Shown here in pieces: positions 8,410-17,240 of a DNA stretch of 64,000 nucleotides (position 1 is its first letter; each line of letters begins with the position of its first letter). A program made the translations under genes and the position numbers. This DNA comes from DATKPA01 sp051955985 (GTDB lineage Bacteria; Planctomycetota; Phycisphaerae; WQYP01). Location of the stretch: assembly GCA_051955985.1 (NCBI GenBank), contig JBQCGD010000095.1, positions 1-64,000 on the forward strand, read 5' to 3'. The notes beneath the pieces are model-generated. The model ran no database searches. It saw only the letters and a list, made by a program, of their open reading frames with translations, and had not been told where the DNA came from.

Positions 8410-9459
8410 TCACGCAATCCCGAAGCGAAACTCCGTTGTTGAAGAATATTTTTGCCCGGGGCGCAATATTGTGCTCGGGAAATTGCTGTGATTGACGGAG
8501 TCCGGGAAGTGCTGGGTTTCCAGGCAGAAGCCGGTGTGCCGCTGGTAGACGGTTCCGTCTTTTCCGGCCAGGCCATTGAGGAAATTTCCGGTGTAGAACT
8601 GCACGCCGGGCTCGGTCGTCCAGACTTCCAGCTTGCGGCCGGTGGTGGGCTCGGTGACGGTCGCACAGTGCGCGAGCTTTCCCGCAGGGCCGCGCAACAC
8701 GATGTTGTGGTCATATCCATGCGGATCGCTGGGGGCCTTGGGCATTTTGGACAGATCGCGGCCGATGGGCTTGGCTTCGGTGAAGTCGATCGCGGTTCCC
8801 TTGACGGGTGCGACTTCGCCGGTGGGAATCAGCGTGTCGTCCACCGGGGTGTACGCATCGGCGCTGAACTGCGCGACATGGGAGAGGATGTCGGACTTGC
8901 CCGCATCTTTCAGGTTGAAGTAGGTGTGGTTCGTGAGGTTGATCGGCGTGGCGGCGTCGGCGGTGGCGCTGTACTCGATGCGCAAGGCGTTCTTCGTCAG
9001 CGTGTAGGTGACCTGGACATCCACCGTGCCGGGGTAATTCTCGGTGTTGGCGGAATCATGGAGCGACAACTTGAGTGCAGGGCCGTCCCCGGTTTCGGAG
9101 GGCGCGGCCTCCCACACCCGCTTGTCGTACCCCTTCAAGCCGCCGTGGAGATGGTTGGGGCCGTTGTTGACGGCGAGCGTGTACGATTTGCCGTCGAGGG
9201 TGAACTTTCCCTTGGCGATGCGGTTTCCGACGCGGCCGATGAGGGCGCCGAAGTACGGCCCGGGCTTTTCGTAATCCGCAGCGCTGTCGAATCCAAGCAC
9301 GATGTCGGCGGCGTTTCCGGCGCGGTCCGGCGCCAGCAGGTGAGTGATCGTCCCGCCGAGCGTGAGAATGGTCGCCGAGAGTTTTCCATTCGTCAGGGTG
9401 TACGCGTTCACGGGGTGTCCTTCGGCCGAAGTGCCGAAAGGTTTTTTGCTGATGGGCAT
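8410..9459 (-). CDS. galM: aldose 1-epimerase (galactose mutarotase)
   Basis: A 349-residue enzyme that interconverts alpha and beta anomers of galactose and related aldoses. Family hallmarks are the early NGKLSATILTLGGTITHLLAPD, the GRVGNRIAKGKF segment, NNGPNHLHGG with its histidine, PINLTNHTYFNL with the second histidine, and a C-terminal FCLETQHFPDSVNHSNFP with the catalytic glutamate. The start at 9459 follows ggagga. The length is typical. It is divergent from the histidine kinase gene. Confidence 0.95.
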   Translation of the reverse strand: MPISKKPFGTSAEGHPVNAYTLTNGKLSATILTLGGTITHLLAPDRAGNAADIVLGFDSAADYEKPGPYFGALIGRVGNRIAKGKFTLDGKSYTLAVNNGPNHLHGGLKGYDKRVWEAAPSETGDGPALKLSLHDSANTENYPGTVDVQVTYTLTKNALRIEYSATADAATPINLTNHTYFNLKDAGKSDILSHVAQFSADAYTPVDDTLIPTGEVAPVKGTAIDFTEAKPIGRDLSKMPKAPSDPHGYDHNIVLRGPAGKLAHCATVTEPTTGRKLEVWTTEPGVQFYTGNFLNGLAGKDGTVYQRHTGFCLETQHFPDSVNHSNFPSTILRPGQKYSSTTEFRFGIA

Positions 9460-9661
9460 GATTCCTCCAGTCATTGAGAGGATAGATTAGCCGCGAGTCA
9501 TCTGATTTCCCACCGTACCGCGTGTCGCAGTTGCTGGCAGAGAGCGCATTTGTGTGGTAGAGCTGAGCTTCCGTTTCCTTAGTTGTTCCTTACAATCAAT
9601 CTGGGTGGTTCGGAAGTTCTTCCAGTTACAACAGTGGCAGCAACAAAAGAGGTGGAGAAAA

Positions 9662-12133
9662 ATGTCCACACCCGACGAAGTGCAGGCACGACTTGCCGCA
9701 ATTGTGGCGACTTCCGATGACGCGATCGTCAGCAAGGATCTCAACGGGATCGTGCAGAGCTGGAACGCCGCGGCGGAGCGGATCTTCGGGTATACCGCCG
9801 CGGAGATGATCGGGCAGCCAATTTTGAAGATCATCCCGCCGGAGCGTCTCGACGAGGAGCCGCGCATCCTGGAGCGGTTGGGACGCGGGGAGCGGGTGGA
9901 TCATTTCGAAACGGTGCGCCTGCGGAAGGACGGCCGGCGGATCGATATTTCGGTGACGATTTCGCCCATTCGGGATGCGACGGGGAAAGTGGTGGGGGCG
10001 TCTAAGATTGCGCGGGATATTTCCGAGATTCGCCGGGCGGCGCGGGAACGGGAACGGATCCACGAACTCGGCCGGACGATGGCGCGGGAGACGGATATCC
10101 ACAAGCTGGTGCAGGCGATCACGGACGCGGCGACGGAGCTGAGCGGCGCGCAGTTCGGCGCTTTTTTCTACAACGTGGTGAACGATGCGGGGGAGTCGTA
10201 CATGCTCTACACGCTTTCGGGCGTGTCGCGGGAACATTTCGCCAATTTTCCGATGCCGCGGAACACGGAGGTGTTTGGGCCCACGTTTACCGGCGCCGGG
10301 ATTGTACGGAGCGACGATATCACGAAGGATCCGCGTTATGGGAAGAATGCGCCGCGGCACGGGATGCCGGAGGGCCATCTACCGGTGCGGAGTTATCTTG
10401 CCGTGCCGGTGGTGGCGCGCAGCGGGGAAGTGCTGGGGGGATTGTTTTTCGGTCATTCGGAAGTGGGCGTCTTCAACGCGCAGGCGGAGGCGATTGTTAC
10501 GGGGATTGCGGGGAATGCTTCGGTGGCGCTGGAGAACGCGAAGCTCCAGCGGGAACTGCAGGAGAACCTGCAGCGGTTTCAATCGCTGGCGAACACGATT
10601 CCGCAACTCGCCTGGATGTGCAAGCCGGACGGGTCGATTTTCTGGTACAACGCCCGGTGGTACGAATACACGGGTGAAACGCCGGAGACGCAGTTGGGGC
10701 AGGGCTGGGAGAAGGTGCATGACCCGAAGGAGTTGCCGCGGGTCAGGAAGAGATGGCAGACGGCGGTGGCGGCGGGGGAGCCCTGGGAAGATACATTTCC
10801 GCTGCGGCGCCGCGACGGGGTGATGCGGTGGCACCTTTCGCGCGCTGAGCCGGTGAAGGACAGCAGCGGCAAGGTGATCATGTGGTTCGGCACCAACACC
10901 GACATCACCGAGCAGCAGACGATTGCAAAGGAGAAGGAAGAGCTGCTGGCGGCGGAGCGTGCGGCGCGTTCCGAGGCGGAGCGCGTCAACCGGATGAAGG
11001 ATGAGTTTCTTTCCACGCTCTCGCACGAACTGCGCACGCCGTTGAACGCCATCCTCGGGTGGTCGCAACTCATCCAGCGGGGGAAGGGAGACCCGGAGAC
11101 GCTCAACGAAGGGCTGACGGTCATCGAGCGGAATGCCCGCGTGCAGACGCAGTTGATTGAAGACCTGCTGGACATGAGCCGCATCATCTCCGGAAAGGTG
11201 CGGCTGGACGTGCAGCGGCTGGATCCGGCGACGGTGCTGGAGGCGGCGATCGCCTCGGTGCAGCCGTCGGCGGATGCGAAGGGGATCCGCATTGTGAAGG
11301 TGCTCGATCCGCTGGCGGGCCCGGTCGCCGGGGACCCGAACCGGTTGCAGCAGGTGGCGTGGAACCTGTTGAACAATGCGATCAAGTTCACACCGAAGGG
11401 GGGCAAGGTGACGGTGCTGCTGGAGCGGGTGAACTCGCACATCGAATTTACGGTGGCGGACACGGGGCAGGGGATCAAGGCGGAGTTTCTGCCGTACGTG
11501 TTCGATCGCTTCAGGCAGGGAGACGCCACGACGACGCGGCATCATGGGGGGCTGGGGCTGGGGCTGGCGATCGTGAAACACCTTGTGGAACTGCATGGCG
11601 GCAAGGTGCGCGTAAAAAGCGCCGGCGAAGGGCAGGGGGCGACTTTTTCGGTGGAGATTCCGGTTGTGGCGGCGCGACAGGAGGAGGATCGCGAGCACCC
11701 GGCCTCGCCGAACTTTTCGGCAACGGGGGCGTGCGAGCAGATTGCGCTCGATCGGTTGAAGGTGCTGGTGGTAGATGATGAGGCCGACGCGCGGGAGTTG
11801 CTGCGGCGGCTGCTGACCGAGTGCAAGGCGGAAGTGCTGCTGGCGGATTCGGTGAATGCCGCGATGGAAATGGTGAAGCGGCAGCGACCGGATGTGATCA
11901 TCAGCGACATCGGGATGCCCGACCGCGACGGGTATGAGTTGATCAAGGACGTTCGGCGGCTGCCGGCGGGGGAGGGGGGGAAGATTCCGGCGATCGCGTT
12001 GACGGCGTTTGCGCGGTCGGAGGATCGGATGCGGGCGCTGATGGCGGGGTACCAGGCGCATATCGCCAAGCCGGTGGAGCCGCAGGAGTTGATTGTGACG
12101 GTGGCGAGCGTGGGGGGGCGGATGGGGCGGTGA
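9662..12133 (+). CDS. hybrid sensor histidine kinase: PAS-GAF-PAS-HisKA-HATPase-REC
   Basis: An 823-residue cytoplasmic sensor without visible membrane segments. PAS 1 spans ~5-125 (SDDAIVSKDLNGIVQSWNAAAERIFGY), a GAF domain ~135-300, PAS 2 ~305-430 and a short coiled coil ~430-450. The HisKA box is SHELRTPLN with His455. The ATPase has an N-box NLLNNAIKF, G1 DTGQGIK and G2 GLGLGLAIV. A C-terminal receiver (~700-820) begins KVLVVDDEADA and carries the acceptor Asp749 in SDIGMPD and the lysine in AKPVEP. A ggag lies just before the ATG. There is no response regulator gene next to it, so the attached receiver probably passes the signal to a distant phosphotransfer protein. Confidence 0.93.
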   Translation: MSTPDEVQARLAAIVATSDDAIVSKDLNGIVQSWNAAAERIFGYTAAEMIGQPILKIIPPERLDEEPRILERLGRGERVDHFETVRLRKDGRRIDISVTISPIRDATGKVVGASKIARDISEIRRAARERERIHELGRTMARETDIHKLVQAITDAATELSGAQFGAFFYNVVNDAGESYMLYTLSGVSREHFANFPMPRNTEVFGPTFTGAGIVRSDDITKDPRYGKNAPRHGMPEGHLPVRSYLAVPVVARSGEVLGGLFFGHSEVGVFNAQAEAIVTGIAGNASVALENAKLQRELQENLQRFQSLANTIPQLAWMCKPDGSIFWYNARWYEYTGETPETQLGQGWEKVHDPKELPRVRKRWQTAVAAGEPWEDTFPLRRRDGVMRWHLSRAEPVKDSSGKVIMWFGTNTDITEQQTIAKEKEELLAAERAARSEAERVNRMKDEFLSTLSHELRTPLNAILGWSQLIQRGKGDPETLNEGLTVIERNARVQTQLIEDLLDMSRIISGKVRLDVQRLDPATVLEAAIASVQPSADAKGIRIVKVLDPLAGPVAGDPNRLQQVAWNLLNNAIKFTPKGGKVTVLLERVNSHIEFTVADTGQGIKAEFLPYVFDRFRQGDATTTRHHGGLGLGLAIVKHLVELHGGKVRVKSAGEGQGATFSVEIPVVAARQEEDREHPASPNFSATGACEQIALDRLKVLVVDDEADARELLRRLLTECKAEVLLADSVNAAMEMVKRQRPDVIISDIGMPDRDGYELIKDVRRLPAGEGGKIPAIALTAFARSEDRMRALMAGYQAHIAKPVEPQELIVTVASVGGRMGR

Positions 12134-12197
12134 GTCTGGCATTCCCTTCCCTCCATTCCCCCCCGCCCCAACCGCCTAAAGGCGGAACTCCATACAC

Positions 12198-14003
12198 TTA
12201 GTCGCCGGGTTCGAGAATGGACATGAAGGCTTCCTGGGGGATTTCGACGCGGCCGACCTGTTTCATGCGCTTTTTGCCCTCTTTTTGCTTTTCGAGGAGC
12301 TTGCGTTTGCGGGAAATGTCGCCGCCGTAGCATTTGCTGGTGACGTCTTTGCGCAATGCGCTGATGGTTTCACGCGCGATGACGCGGGAACCGATGGAGG
12401 CCTGGAGGGCGACTTCGAAGAGGTGGCGGTCGATTTCCTGTTTGAGTTTTTTGATGATGGCGCGGCCGCGGCTCTCCGCCTTGCTGCGGTGGACGATCAG
12501 CGACAGGGCGCTGATCTTGTCGCCGGCGACGAGGATGTCCATTTTGACGAGTTCGTCGGCGTGGAAGCCGATGAGGTCGTAGTCGAGGGTGCCGTAGCCC
12601 TGGGTGGCGGTTTTGAGTTTGTCGAAGAAGTCGAAAATCACCTCGGCGAGGGGCATCTCGTATTCGAGGATGACGCGCTCGGGGGTGATGTATTCCGTCT
12701 TTTTGTAGAGGCCGCGGCGGTCGATGCAGAGCTGCGTGACGTCGCCAATGTTTTTGGCCGGGACGATGATGTTGGCCTTGATCATCGGCTCGCGGATTTC
12801 GCTGAGCTTGGAGGGGTCGGGGAGTTCGGAAGCGGAATCGATGGTTTTAACGGTGCCGTCGTTCATGACGATTTCGTAGGGGACGGTGGGGGCGGTCTGG
12901 ATGACTTCGATTTTGTGTTCGCGTTCGAGGCGTTCCTGGACGATTTCCATGTGGAGGAGTCCGAGGAAGCCGCAGCGGAAGCCGAAGCCGAGGGCGTCGC
13001 TTGTTTCGGGTTCGAAGGTGAAGGAGGAGTCGTTGAGGCGGAGTTTTTCGAGGGCTTCGCGGAGCTGGGTGTATTCGGTGCCGGAACCGGGGTAGAAGTC
13101 GCAGAAGACCATCTGCTTGGGTTCGCGGTAGCCTTTGAGGGGTTCGGGGGCGGGGTTGGCGGAGTCGGTGACGGTGTCGCCGATGGTGACGTCCTGGATG
13201 GTTTTGATGTTGGCGATGATGAAGCCGACCTCGCCGGTGCCGATCTGTTCGACAGGCTTGGCTTTGGGCATGAATTTGCCGAGGTCGTTGATGATGTAGA
13301 TGGTGTTCTTGCCCATCATGCGGATTTTCTGGCCGCGCTTGAGGACGCCGTTCATGACGCGGACGTAGACGACGACCCCGCGGTAGTCGTCGTATTTGGA
13401 GTCGAAGATGAGGGCCTGGAGGGGTGCGTCGGCGTCACCTTTGGGGGCGGGGAGTTTTTCGGCGATGAGCTTCAACAAGTCGTCGACGCCCTGGCCGGTC
13501 TTGGCGGAGATGGGGGCGCACATGAGGGCGTCGATGCCGAGGACCTGTTCCATTTCTTCAGCGACGCCGTCGGGATCGGCGGAGGGGAGATCGACTTTGT
13601 TGATGACGGGGACGATTTCGAGGTCCTGGTCGATGGCGGCGTAGGCATTGGCGACGGTCTGGGCCTGGACGCCTTGGGTGGCATCACAGAGGAGGAGGGC
13701 GCCTTCGCACGCCTGGAGGGCCTTGGCGACTTCGTAGTGGAAGTCGACGTGGCCGGGGGTGTCGATGAGGTTGAACATGTATTTTTCGCCGGTCGTCGGG
13801 TGAGTGTACGAGACGGTGACGGCGGAGGCCTTGATGGTGATGCCGCGTTCTTTTTCGAGTTCCATGTCATCGAGGAACTGGGCTTCCATTTCGCGCTGGG
13901 TGATGGCGCCGGTGCGTTCGAGGAGGCGGTCGGCGAGTGTGGACTTGCCGTGGTCGATGTGGGCGATGATGCAGAAGTTGCGGATGTGGGAGGTGTCGGT
14001 CAT
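12198..14003 (-). CDS. lepA: elongation factor 4 (LepA), ribosome-associated GTPase
   Basis: A 601-residue translational GTPase, the same length as E. coli LepA. The start MTDTSHIRNFCIIAHIDHGK contains the P-loop AHIDHGKST; G2 is followed by DTPGHVDF (G3) and NKVDLP (G4). The C-terminal LepA-specific domain is present, with the basic segment GDISRKRKLLEKQKEGKKRM near the end. It promotes correct ribosome function under stress by remodelling translocation complexes. It is transcribed alone; a possible promoter lies at 14048-14077. Confidence 0.97.
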   Translation of the reverse strand: MTDTSHIRNFCIIAHIDHGKSTLADRLLERTGAITQREMEAQFLDDMELEKERGITIKASAVTVSYTHPTTGEKYMFNLIDTPGHVDFHYEVAKALQACEGALLLCDATQGVQAQTVANAYAAIDQDLEIVPVINKVDLPSADPDGVAEEMEQVLGIDALMCAPISAKTGQGVDDLLKLIAEKLPAPKGDADAPLQALIFDSKYDDYRGVVVYVRVMNGVLKRGQKIRMMGKNTIYIINDLGKFMPKAKPVEQIGTGEVGFIIANIKTIQDVTIGDTVTDSANPAPEPLKGYREPKQMVFCDFYPGSGTEYTQLREALEKLRLNDSSFTFEPETSDALGFGFRCGFLGLLHMEIVQERLEREHKIEVIQTAPTVPYEIVMNDGTVKTIDSASELPDPSKLSEIREPMIKANIIVPAKNIGDVTQLCIDRRGLYKKTEYITPERVILEYEMPLAEVIFDFFDKLKTATQGYGTLDYDLIGFHADELVKMDILVAGDKISALSLIVHRSKAESRGRAIIKKLKQEIDRHLFEVALQASIGSRVIARETISALRKDVTSKCYGGDISRKRKLLEKQKEGKKRMKQVGRVEIPQEAFMSILEPGD

Positions 14004-14047
14004 TGGGTTTTGCTGCTCGCTAAGGATGTTTCGGTTTTGAGCACAGT

Positions 14048-14077
14048 ATTGTAGCGGGAAGGGGGTGGAAACACGAA
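14048..14077 (-). promoter_or_regulatory. candidate lepA promoter
   Basis: On the minus strand a TACAAT -10 box (14048-14053) is separated by 18 nt from TTCGTG (14072-14077). The leader to the lepA ATG would be ~40 nt. The -35 is weak. Confidence 0.4.
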
Positions 14078-14117
14078 GGGGCGGGGTCGGGGGAATGGGG
14101 TCTGGGGTATGGGGTGC

Positions 14118-14218
14118 GGAAAACTGCATTTTTGATAGCGCCGCACGAAGGTGATCAAGTTCGTCGGTTGGAAAACCGCGTTTTTGATAGCGCCAGCCGA
14201 AGATGATCAAGTTGTGGG
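14118..14218. repeat. two-copy imperfect tandem repeat, period 52
   Basis: Unit 1 (14118-14169) and unit 2 (14170-14218) both begin ggaaaac.gc.tttttgatag, continue with cgcc, and later share gatgatcaagtt or ggtgatcaagtt. Most of the first ~45 positions match. Each copy contains the palindrome tgatca. It lies 115-215 nt upstream of the lepA start codon. Confidence 0.75.
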
Positions 14219-14400
14219 GGGGGAGAGGCGCGCCGGGGGAGGGGTGGGTTTGGTTGTGTGACTGCATGTTGGTGCAGGGTGGTAGGGGGGTTACCTGCAA
14301 CGGGTTGCAGGTTTGGGTGGGGAGAGGCTGCATCGGGGTGCAGGGTGCAGGATGTATTTGAGATCATTTTGGATGGAAGGCGGGAAGGGCGATCTTTGGG

Positions 14401-14461
14401 CCGCGTGCGCGGGGGGAGTGCCGGGTGTTTGAGAGGGAGAGGACCACTCGCTTACGCTTGT
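14401..14461. repeat. degenerate copy A of dispersed palindromic element
   Basis: It begins ccgcgtgcgcggggggag, then tgccggg, and ends with cgcttacgct, matching the two ends of the clear copy at 15390-15459. The internal accggcg arm is degraded. Confidence 0.65.
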
Positions 14462-14477
14462 GCTTGTGAGGTCCATG

Positions 14478-14536
14478 GCCGCCTGCGCGGGGGGAGAGCC
14501 GGTGGGGTGTGCGGGGGATGGGCGCTCTGTGACCGT
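14478..14536. repeat. degenerate copy B of dispersed palindromic element
   Basis: It begins ccgcctgcgcggggggag then agccggtggggtg, the same order as copies A and C. The far end (gggcgct) is only weakly preserved. Copies A and B lie 16 nt apart in the same orientation. Confidence 0.5.
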
Positions 14537-14746
14537 CGCGGTACCCAGAGTGGATTTGCGCATGTAAGCCCCCCGTCGAATTTGATGTTTAGTGTATCCT
14601 TACTTTTTGCTAACGTCAAATTTATATTTTTGGGGAGGATTTGGTGATTGCCCGTCCGCGACGTGACGACGCAAATTGTCCACAAATGGGCACCAATGGC
14701 CACAAATGAATGCGATGTAGCGAGAACTTCGGAAACTGGCGGAGTG

Positions 14747-15322
14747 ATGCGGCTCTCCTTAATGCTGGTGGGTGTGATTTTCTGGATCGGGATTGTCTGC
14801 TTGTGCGACTCCTCGGGCTGTGGCTTCGACGCAGCCTGTTGTGTCGAAGCAGGGGGTGGTTCGATTGTCTTTGGTGGAGGAGGGGAGGATCTACATGAAG
14901 CGGAAGGAGAGGCCTGCGCTGCATGTGGTGTTTGAGAATGTGTCGGATCGGCCGCTGGGGATCATCGATGAATGGAATTCATTCGGATGGTTCAACCTGA
15001 AATTCAAATACAGCATGTCGGACGGGATTCCGCGGGTGATGGAACGGAAATCTGGTGCGTGGTTGAGGAATTATCTGACGGTGACCATGCTACGGCCTGG
15101 TATGTGTTGGCGCGGGATGTTTATTTTGAAGAATCTGGCTGGGAGGGCGTGCCGACGGTGACAGTTAATACACCGATTACGATTCAAGCGTTCTTCACGC
15201 AAGATGGAAGGGGGATCATTCCGGACCCAGATCCGGAGAACGTGGCTCGAGAGAAAGCTGCGGGGGTCTGGTTTGGGAGCGTGGAGAGTGCTCCGCTGCG
15301 GACGACTTTGTGGGTGAATTGA
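14747..15322 (+). pseudogene. frameshifted lipoprotein-like gene remnant
   Basis: Three frames join into one plausible ~190-residue protein. From 14747 the frame reads MRLSLMLVGVIFWIGIV then CLC, a lipoprotein-like signal. Near 14805-14860 a +1 shift enters the frame reading VVSKQGVVRLSLVEEGRIY and then LHVVFENVSDRPLGII. Near 15040-15060 a second shift enters the frame reading WCVVEELSDGDHATAWYVL and later PDPDPENVAREKAAGVWFG, ending at a TGA at 15322. The joined protein looks like a secreted lipoprotein of unknown function with a beta-rich body. Two disruptions in 600 nt favour decay over sequencing error. Confidence 0.5.
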
Positions 15323-15389
15323 GTGCGAGATGGGTGATTTTGCGACTAGGGTGGCGCAACAGATGGGTCGTTGATGAGGAGCTTTTGCA

Positions 15390-15459
15390 CCGCGTGCGCG
15401 GGGAGGGTGCCGGTGGGGGTGCGGGGTTTGCGCACCGGCGCTTACGCTACGGGTTCCCT
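15390..15459 (-). repeat. clear copy C of dispersed palindromic element, overlapping a gene end
   Basis: Read on the minus strand it runs agggaacccgtagcgtaag, then cgccggt, a ~20-nt loop region, then accggcacc and the end block ccgcgcacgcgg. The arms cgccggtg / caccggc form the inner hairpin, and ccgcg/cgcgg is a small outer palindrome. The first 26 nt match the copy at 57043-57110 exactly. The element overlaps the last codons and TAG stop (15447-15449) of the GH28-like gene. Confidence 0.8.
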
Positions 15460-16832
15460 TGGGGTGTTTCCGCGGTGAGCGTGAAATCTTTGGGGGTGAG
15501 GTTCTGGATGTCGATGAGGACGGCGGCGGGGCGGGGGTCCGGGTGTTCGAGGGTGGCGTGGATGTTTTGGAGGGTGAGGTTGTCGATGTGGCGGGCGTAG
15601 ATGCAGGCCGCGGGGAGGGATTTGCCGAACATGTTGTATTCGGGGTAGGTGGATTCTTTTTCGGGGAGTTGTTTGTTGGCGTCTTCGGGTTTGCCGCCGC
15701 CAGGGAGTTGGAGGGAGATGTTGGAGAGCGTGAGGTTTTGGATGGGGTGGTCGGGGATGCCGTTGATGAGCATGCCGATGAGTTTTATGTTTTTGGCGGA
15801 GATGTTGTCGAGGGTGATGTCGCGGAGGTGGCCGACGGGTTTGGGTTGGTCGCCGGGGCGGAAGGTTTTGAGGCGTGCGCCGAGGCGGATGGAGATGGGG
15901 ACGGCGGCGCCGTCGATGTCGATGTGGGAGAGGTGGACGTTCTGGAGGTCGCCGCCGTCGACGGTGTAGAGGGCGATGCCGGCCATGTCGGTGTTGGAGA
16001 CGGTGCAGTTGGAGACGGTGATGTCGTTGAAGCCGCCGAGGGATTCGGTGCCGAGTTTGATGGCGTTGGTGTGGGAGGAGAGTTTGCAGTCGGAGGCGGT
16101 GAAGTGCTGGGTGGGGAGGGGGCTGGTGGATTTGAGGACGAGGGCGTCGTCGCCGGTGTTGATGTCGCAGCGGGTGATGCGGATGTTTTCGGAGGAATCG
16201 ATGTCGAGGCCGTCGGCGTTCTGGAGGCCGATGTTGCGGGTGCGGATGGTGAGGTTGCTGACGTCGATGTCGCGGGATTGGAAGAAGTGGCAGGTCCAGG
16301 CGCCGGGGTTGGCGAGGTGGGCGTCTTGCAGGGAGATGTCGTGGCAGCGGATCCAGCGGAGGAGGAAGGGGCGGAGAGTGTATTTGGGTTTTTCGTTGCG
16401 TTTGAGACTCGGCCCCTGGCCGTCGATGCTGCCGGGGCCTTCGATGGCGATGTGGTCGGCGTCGAGTGCGATAAGGAGGGCGTAGCCCATGGGGTTGCCG
16501 GAGCCGTCGGTGAAGGGGTCGAGGTTGCGGTAGTCGGCGGGGTTGGTGGAGCCGAGGAGGGTGGCGTTTTCGTCGAGGTGGAGGGTGATGTTGGATTTGA
16601 GCTGGAGGGTGCCGGTGAGGTATTTGCCGGGGGGGAAATGGAGGGTGGCGCCGCCGGCGGCGCTGGAGTCGTCGATGAGTTTCTGGAGGGCGGTGGTGTT
16701 GAGGGTGGTGCCGTCGTTTTTGATGCCGGCGGTGGTGACGTCGATGGTTTTGGTGGCGGCGAAGGCGGAGGAGGCGGCGGCGAGAAGAGTTGCGGCGAAG
16801 AGGGGGGTGAGTTTTGTTGTGCGATGAGGCAT
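15447..16832 (-). CDS. secreted GH28-like pectin-lyase-fold protein
   Basis: A 461-residue protein with a Sec signal peptide (~1-25, cleavage after SSAFA). It opens with the usual parallel-beta-helix segment (GIKNDGTTLNTTALQKLID, then GGATLHFPPGKYLTGTLQL). GH28 catalytic motifs are partly kept: NADGLD (205-210) and TGDDA (226-230) supply the three aspartates. The GHG and RIK motifs of classical polygalacturonases are replaced by SHTNAIKLG (253-261). It probably hydrolyses a galacturonan-like or related plant polysaccharide outside the cytoplasm. A paralogue of different export type is at 30074. The start at 16832 has aggt seven nt upstream. The C-terminal GNP and stop lie within a dispersed repeat. 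Confidence 0.82.
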   Translation of the reverse strand: MPHRTTKLTPLFAATLLAAASSAFAATKTIDVTTAGIKNDGTTLNTTALQKLIDDSSAAGGATLHFPPGKYLTGTLQLKSNITLHLDENATLLGSTNPADYRNLDPFTDGSGNPMGYALLIALDADHIAIEGPGSIDGQGPSLKRNEKPKYTLRPFLLRWIRCHDISLQDAHLANPGAWTCHFFQSRDIDVSNLTIRTRNIGLQNADGLDIDSSENIRITRCDINTGDDALVLKSTSPLPTQHFTASDCKLSSHTNAIKLGTESLGGFNDITVSNCTVSNTDMAGIALYTVDGGDLQNVHLSHIDIDGAAVPISIRLGARLKTFRPGDQPKPVGHLRDITLDNISAKNIKLIGMLINGIPDHPIQNLTLSNISLQLPGGGKPEDANKQLPEKESTYPEYNMFGKSLPAACIYARHIDNLTLQNIHATLEHPDPRPAAVLIDIQNLTPKDFTLTAETPQGNP

Positions 16833-16994
16833 GCGAGTGACCTGTGTTGGGTGCCTGGGGCGTTCGAGGACGTGGCGGCAAGAACGGAAATGCCGCGGGA
16901 AGGTCACTGTATCACGGGGGAGTGGGTTTGCAATTGAGAATGGAGAGAGGAAGCCCGGCGCCACCAGGCGCCGGGCTGGAAGGGAAGGAGAAAG

Positions 16995-17240
16995 TTACCG
17001 GCGATCGCGATCGAGATGGAAATCCGGGGCGCGGTGGTTGTCGAAGCGGTCGGTCTGGGCGGGGCGGCGGTCGTCGCGGTCGAAGCGTTGTTCGTTGCGG
17101 TCGTTGCGTTGCTCGTAGCGAACGGGGGTGCGGTCGTGGTGATAGTGGGTGTAAGCGGCGTGGGTTCCGAAGGCGCCACCGCAGGCGAGGGTGCCGGCGA
17201 GGGCGAGGGCTTTGCCGTGGGCGATGAGGGTCGTAAACAT
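16995..17240 (-). CDS. small secreted Arg/Asp-rich protein, unknown function
   Basis: An 81-residue protein with a strong Shine-Dalgarno (aaggag, seven nt before ATG). The N-terminal ~28 residues (ALALAGTLACGGAFGTHA) form a signal peptide. The mature part is low-complexity and highly charged, with repeated NDRNEQRFDRDDR-type words and HYHHDR. Clustered histidines and acidic residues could bind metal, but that is inference. I recognise no family. Confidence 0.6.
   Translation of the reverse strand: MFTTLIAHGKALALAGTLACGGAFGTHAAYTHYHHDRTPVRYEQRNDRNEQRFDRDDRRPAQTDRFDNHRAPDFHLDRDRR

Larger units (their letters stand above)
14004..14746. other. gene-poor repeat-rich spacer (743 nt)
   Basis: No convincing gene is visible. 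The plus strand is very G-rich. It contains the lepA promoter candidate, a 52-bp tandem repeat (14118-14218), two degenerate copies of the dispersed palindromic element (14401-14461 and 14478-14536) and, at 14680-14708, the repetitive words cacaaatgg/gcaccaatgg/ccacaaatg. A short AT-rich stretch at 14580-14640 precedes the lipoprotein remnant and may hold its old promoter. Confidence 0.6.

Noticed and set aside
12150..12190. ccgcct aa aggcgg as a terminator between the kinase and lepA
   Set aside because: The 6-bp stem has no T-tract on either strand; it may only be a small repeat.
12285..14054. 589-residue plus-strand open frame
   Set aside because: Antisense of lepA with artificial Gly/Asp/Val/Phe-rich composition.
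14258..14647. 129-residue plus-strand open frame
   Set aside because: It runs through repeat copies, has no ribosome site and Gly/Arg/Cys-rich composition without a fold pattern.
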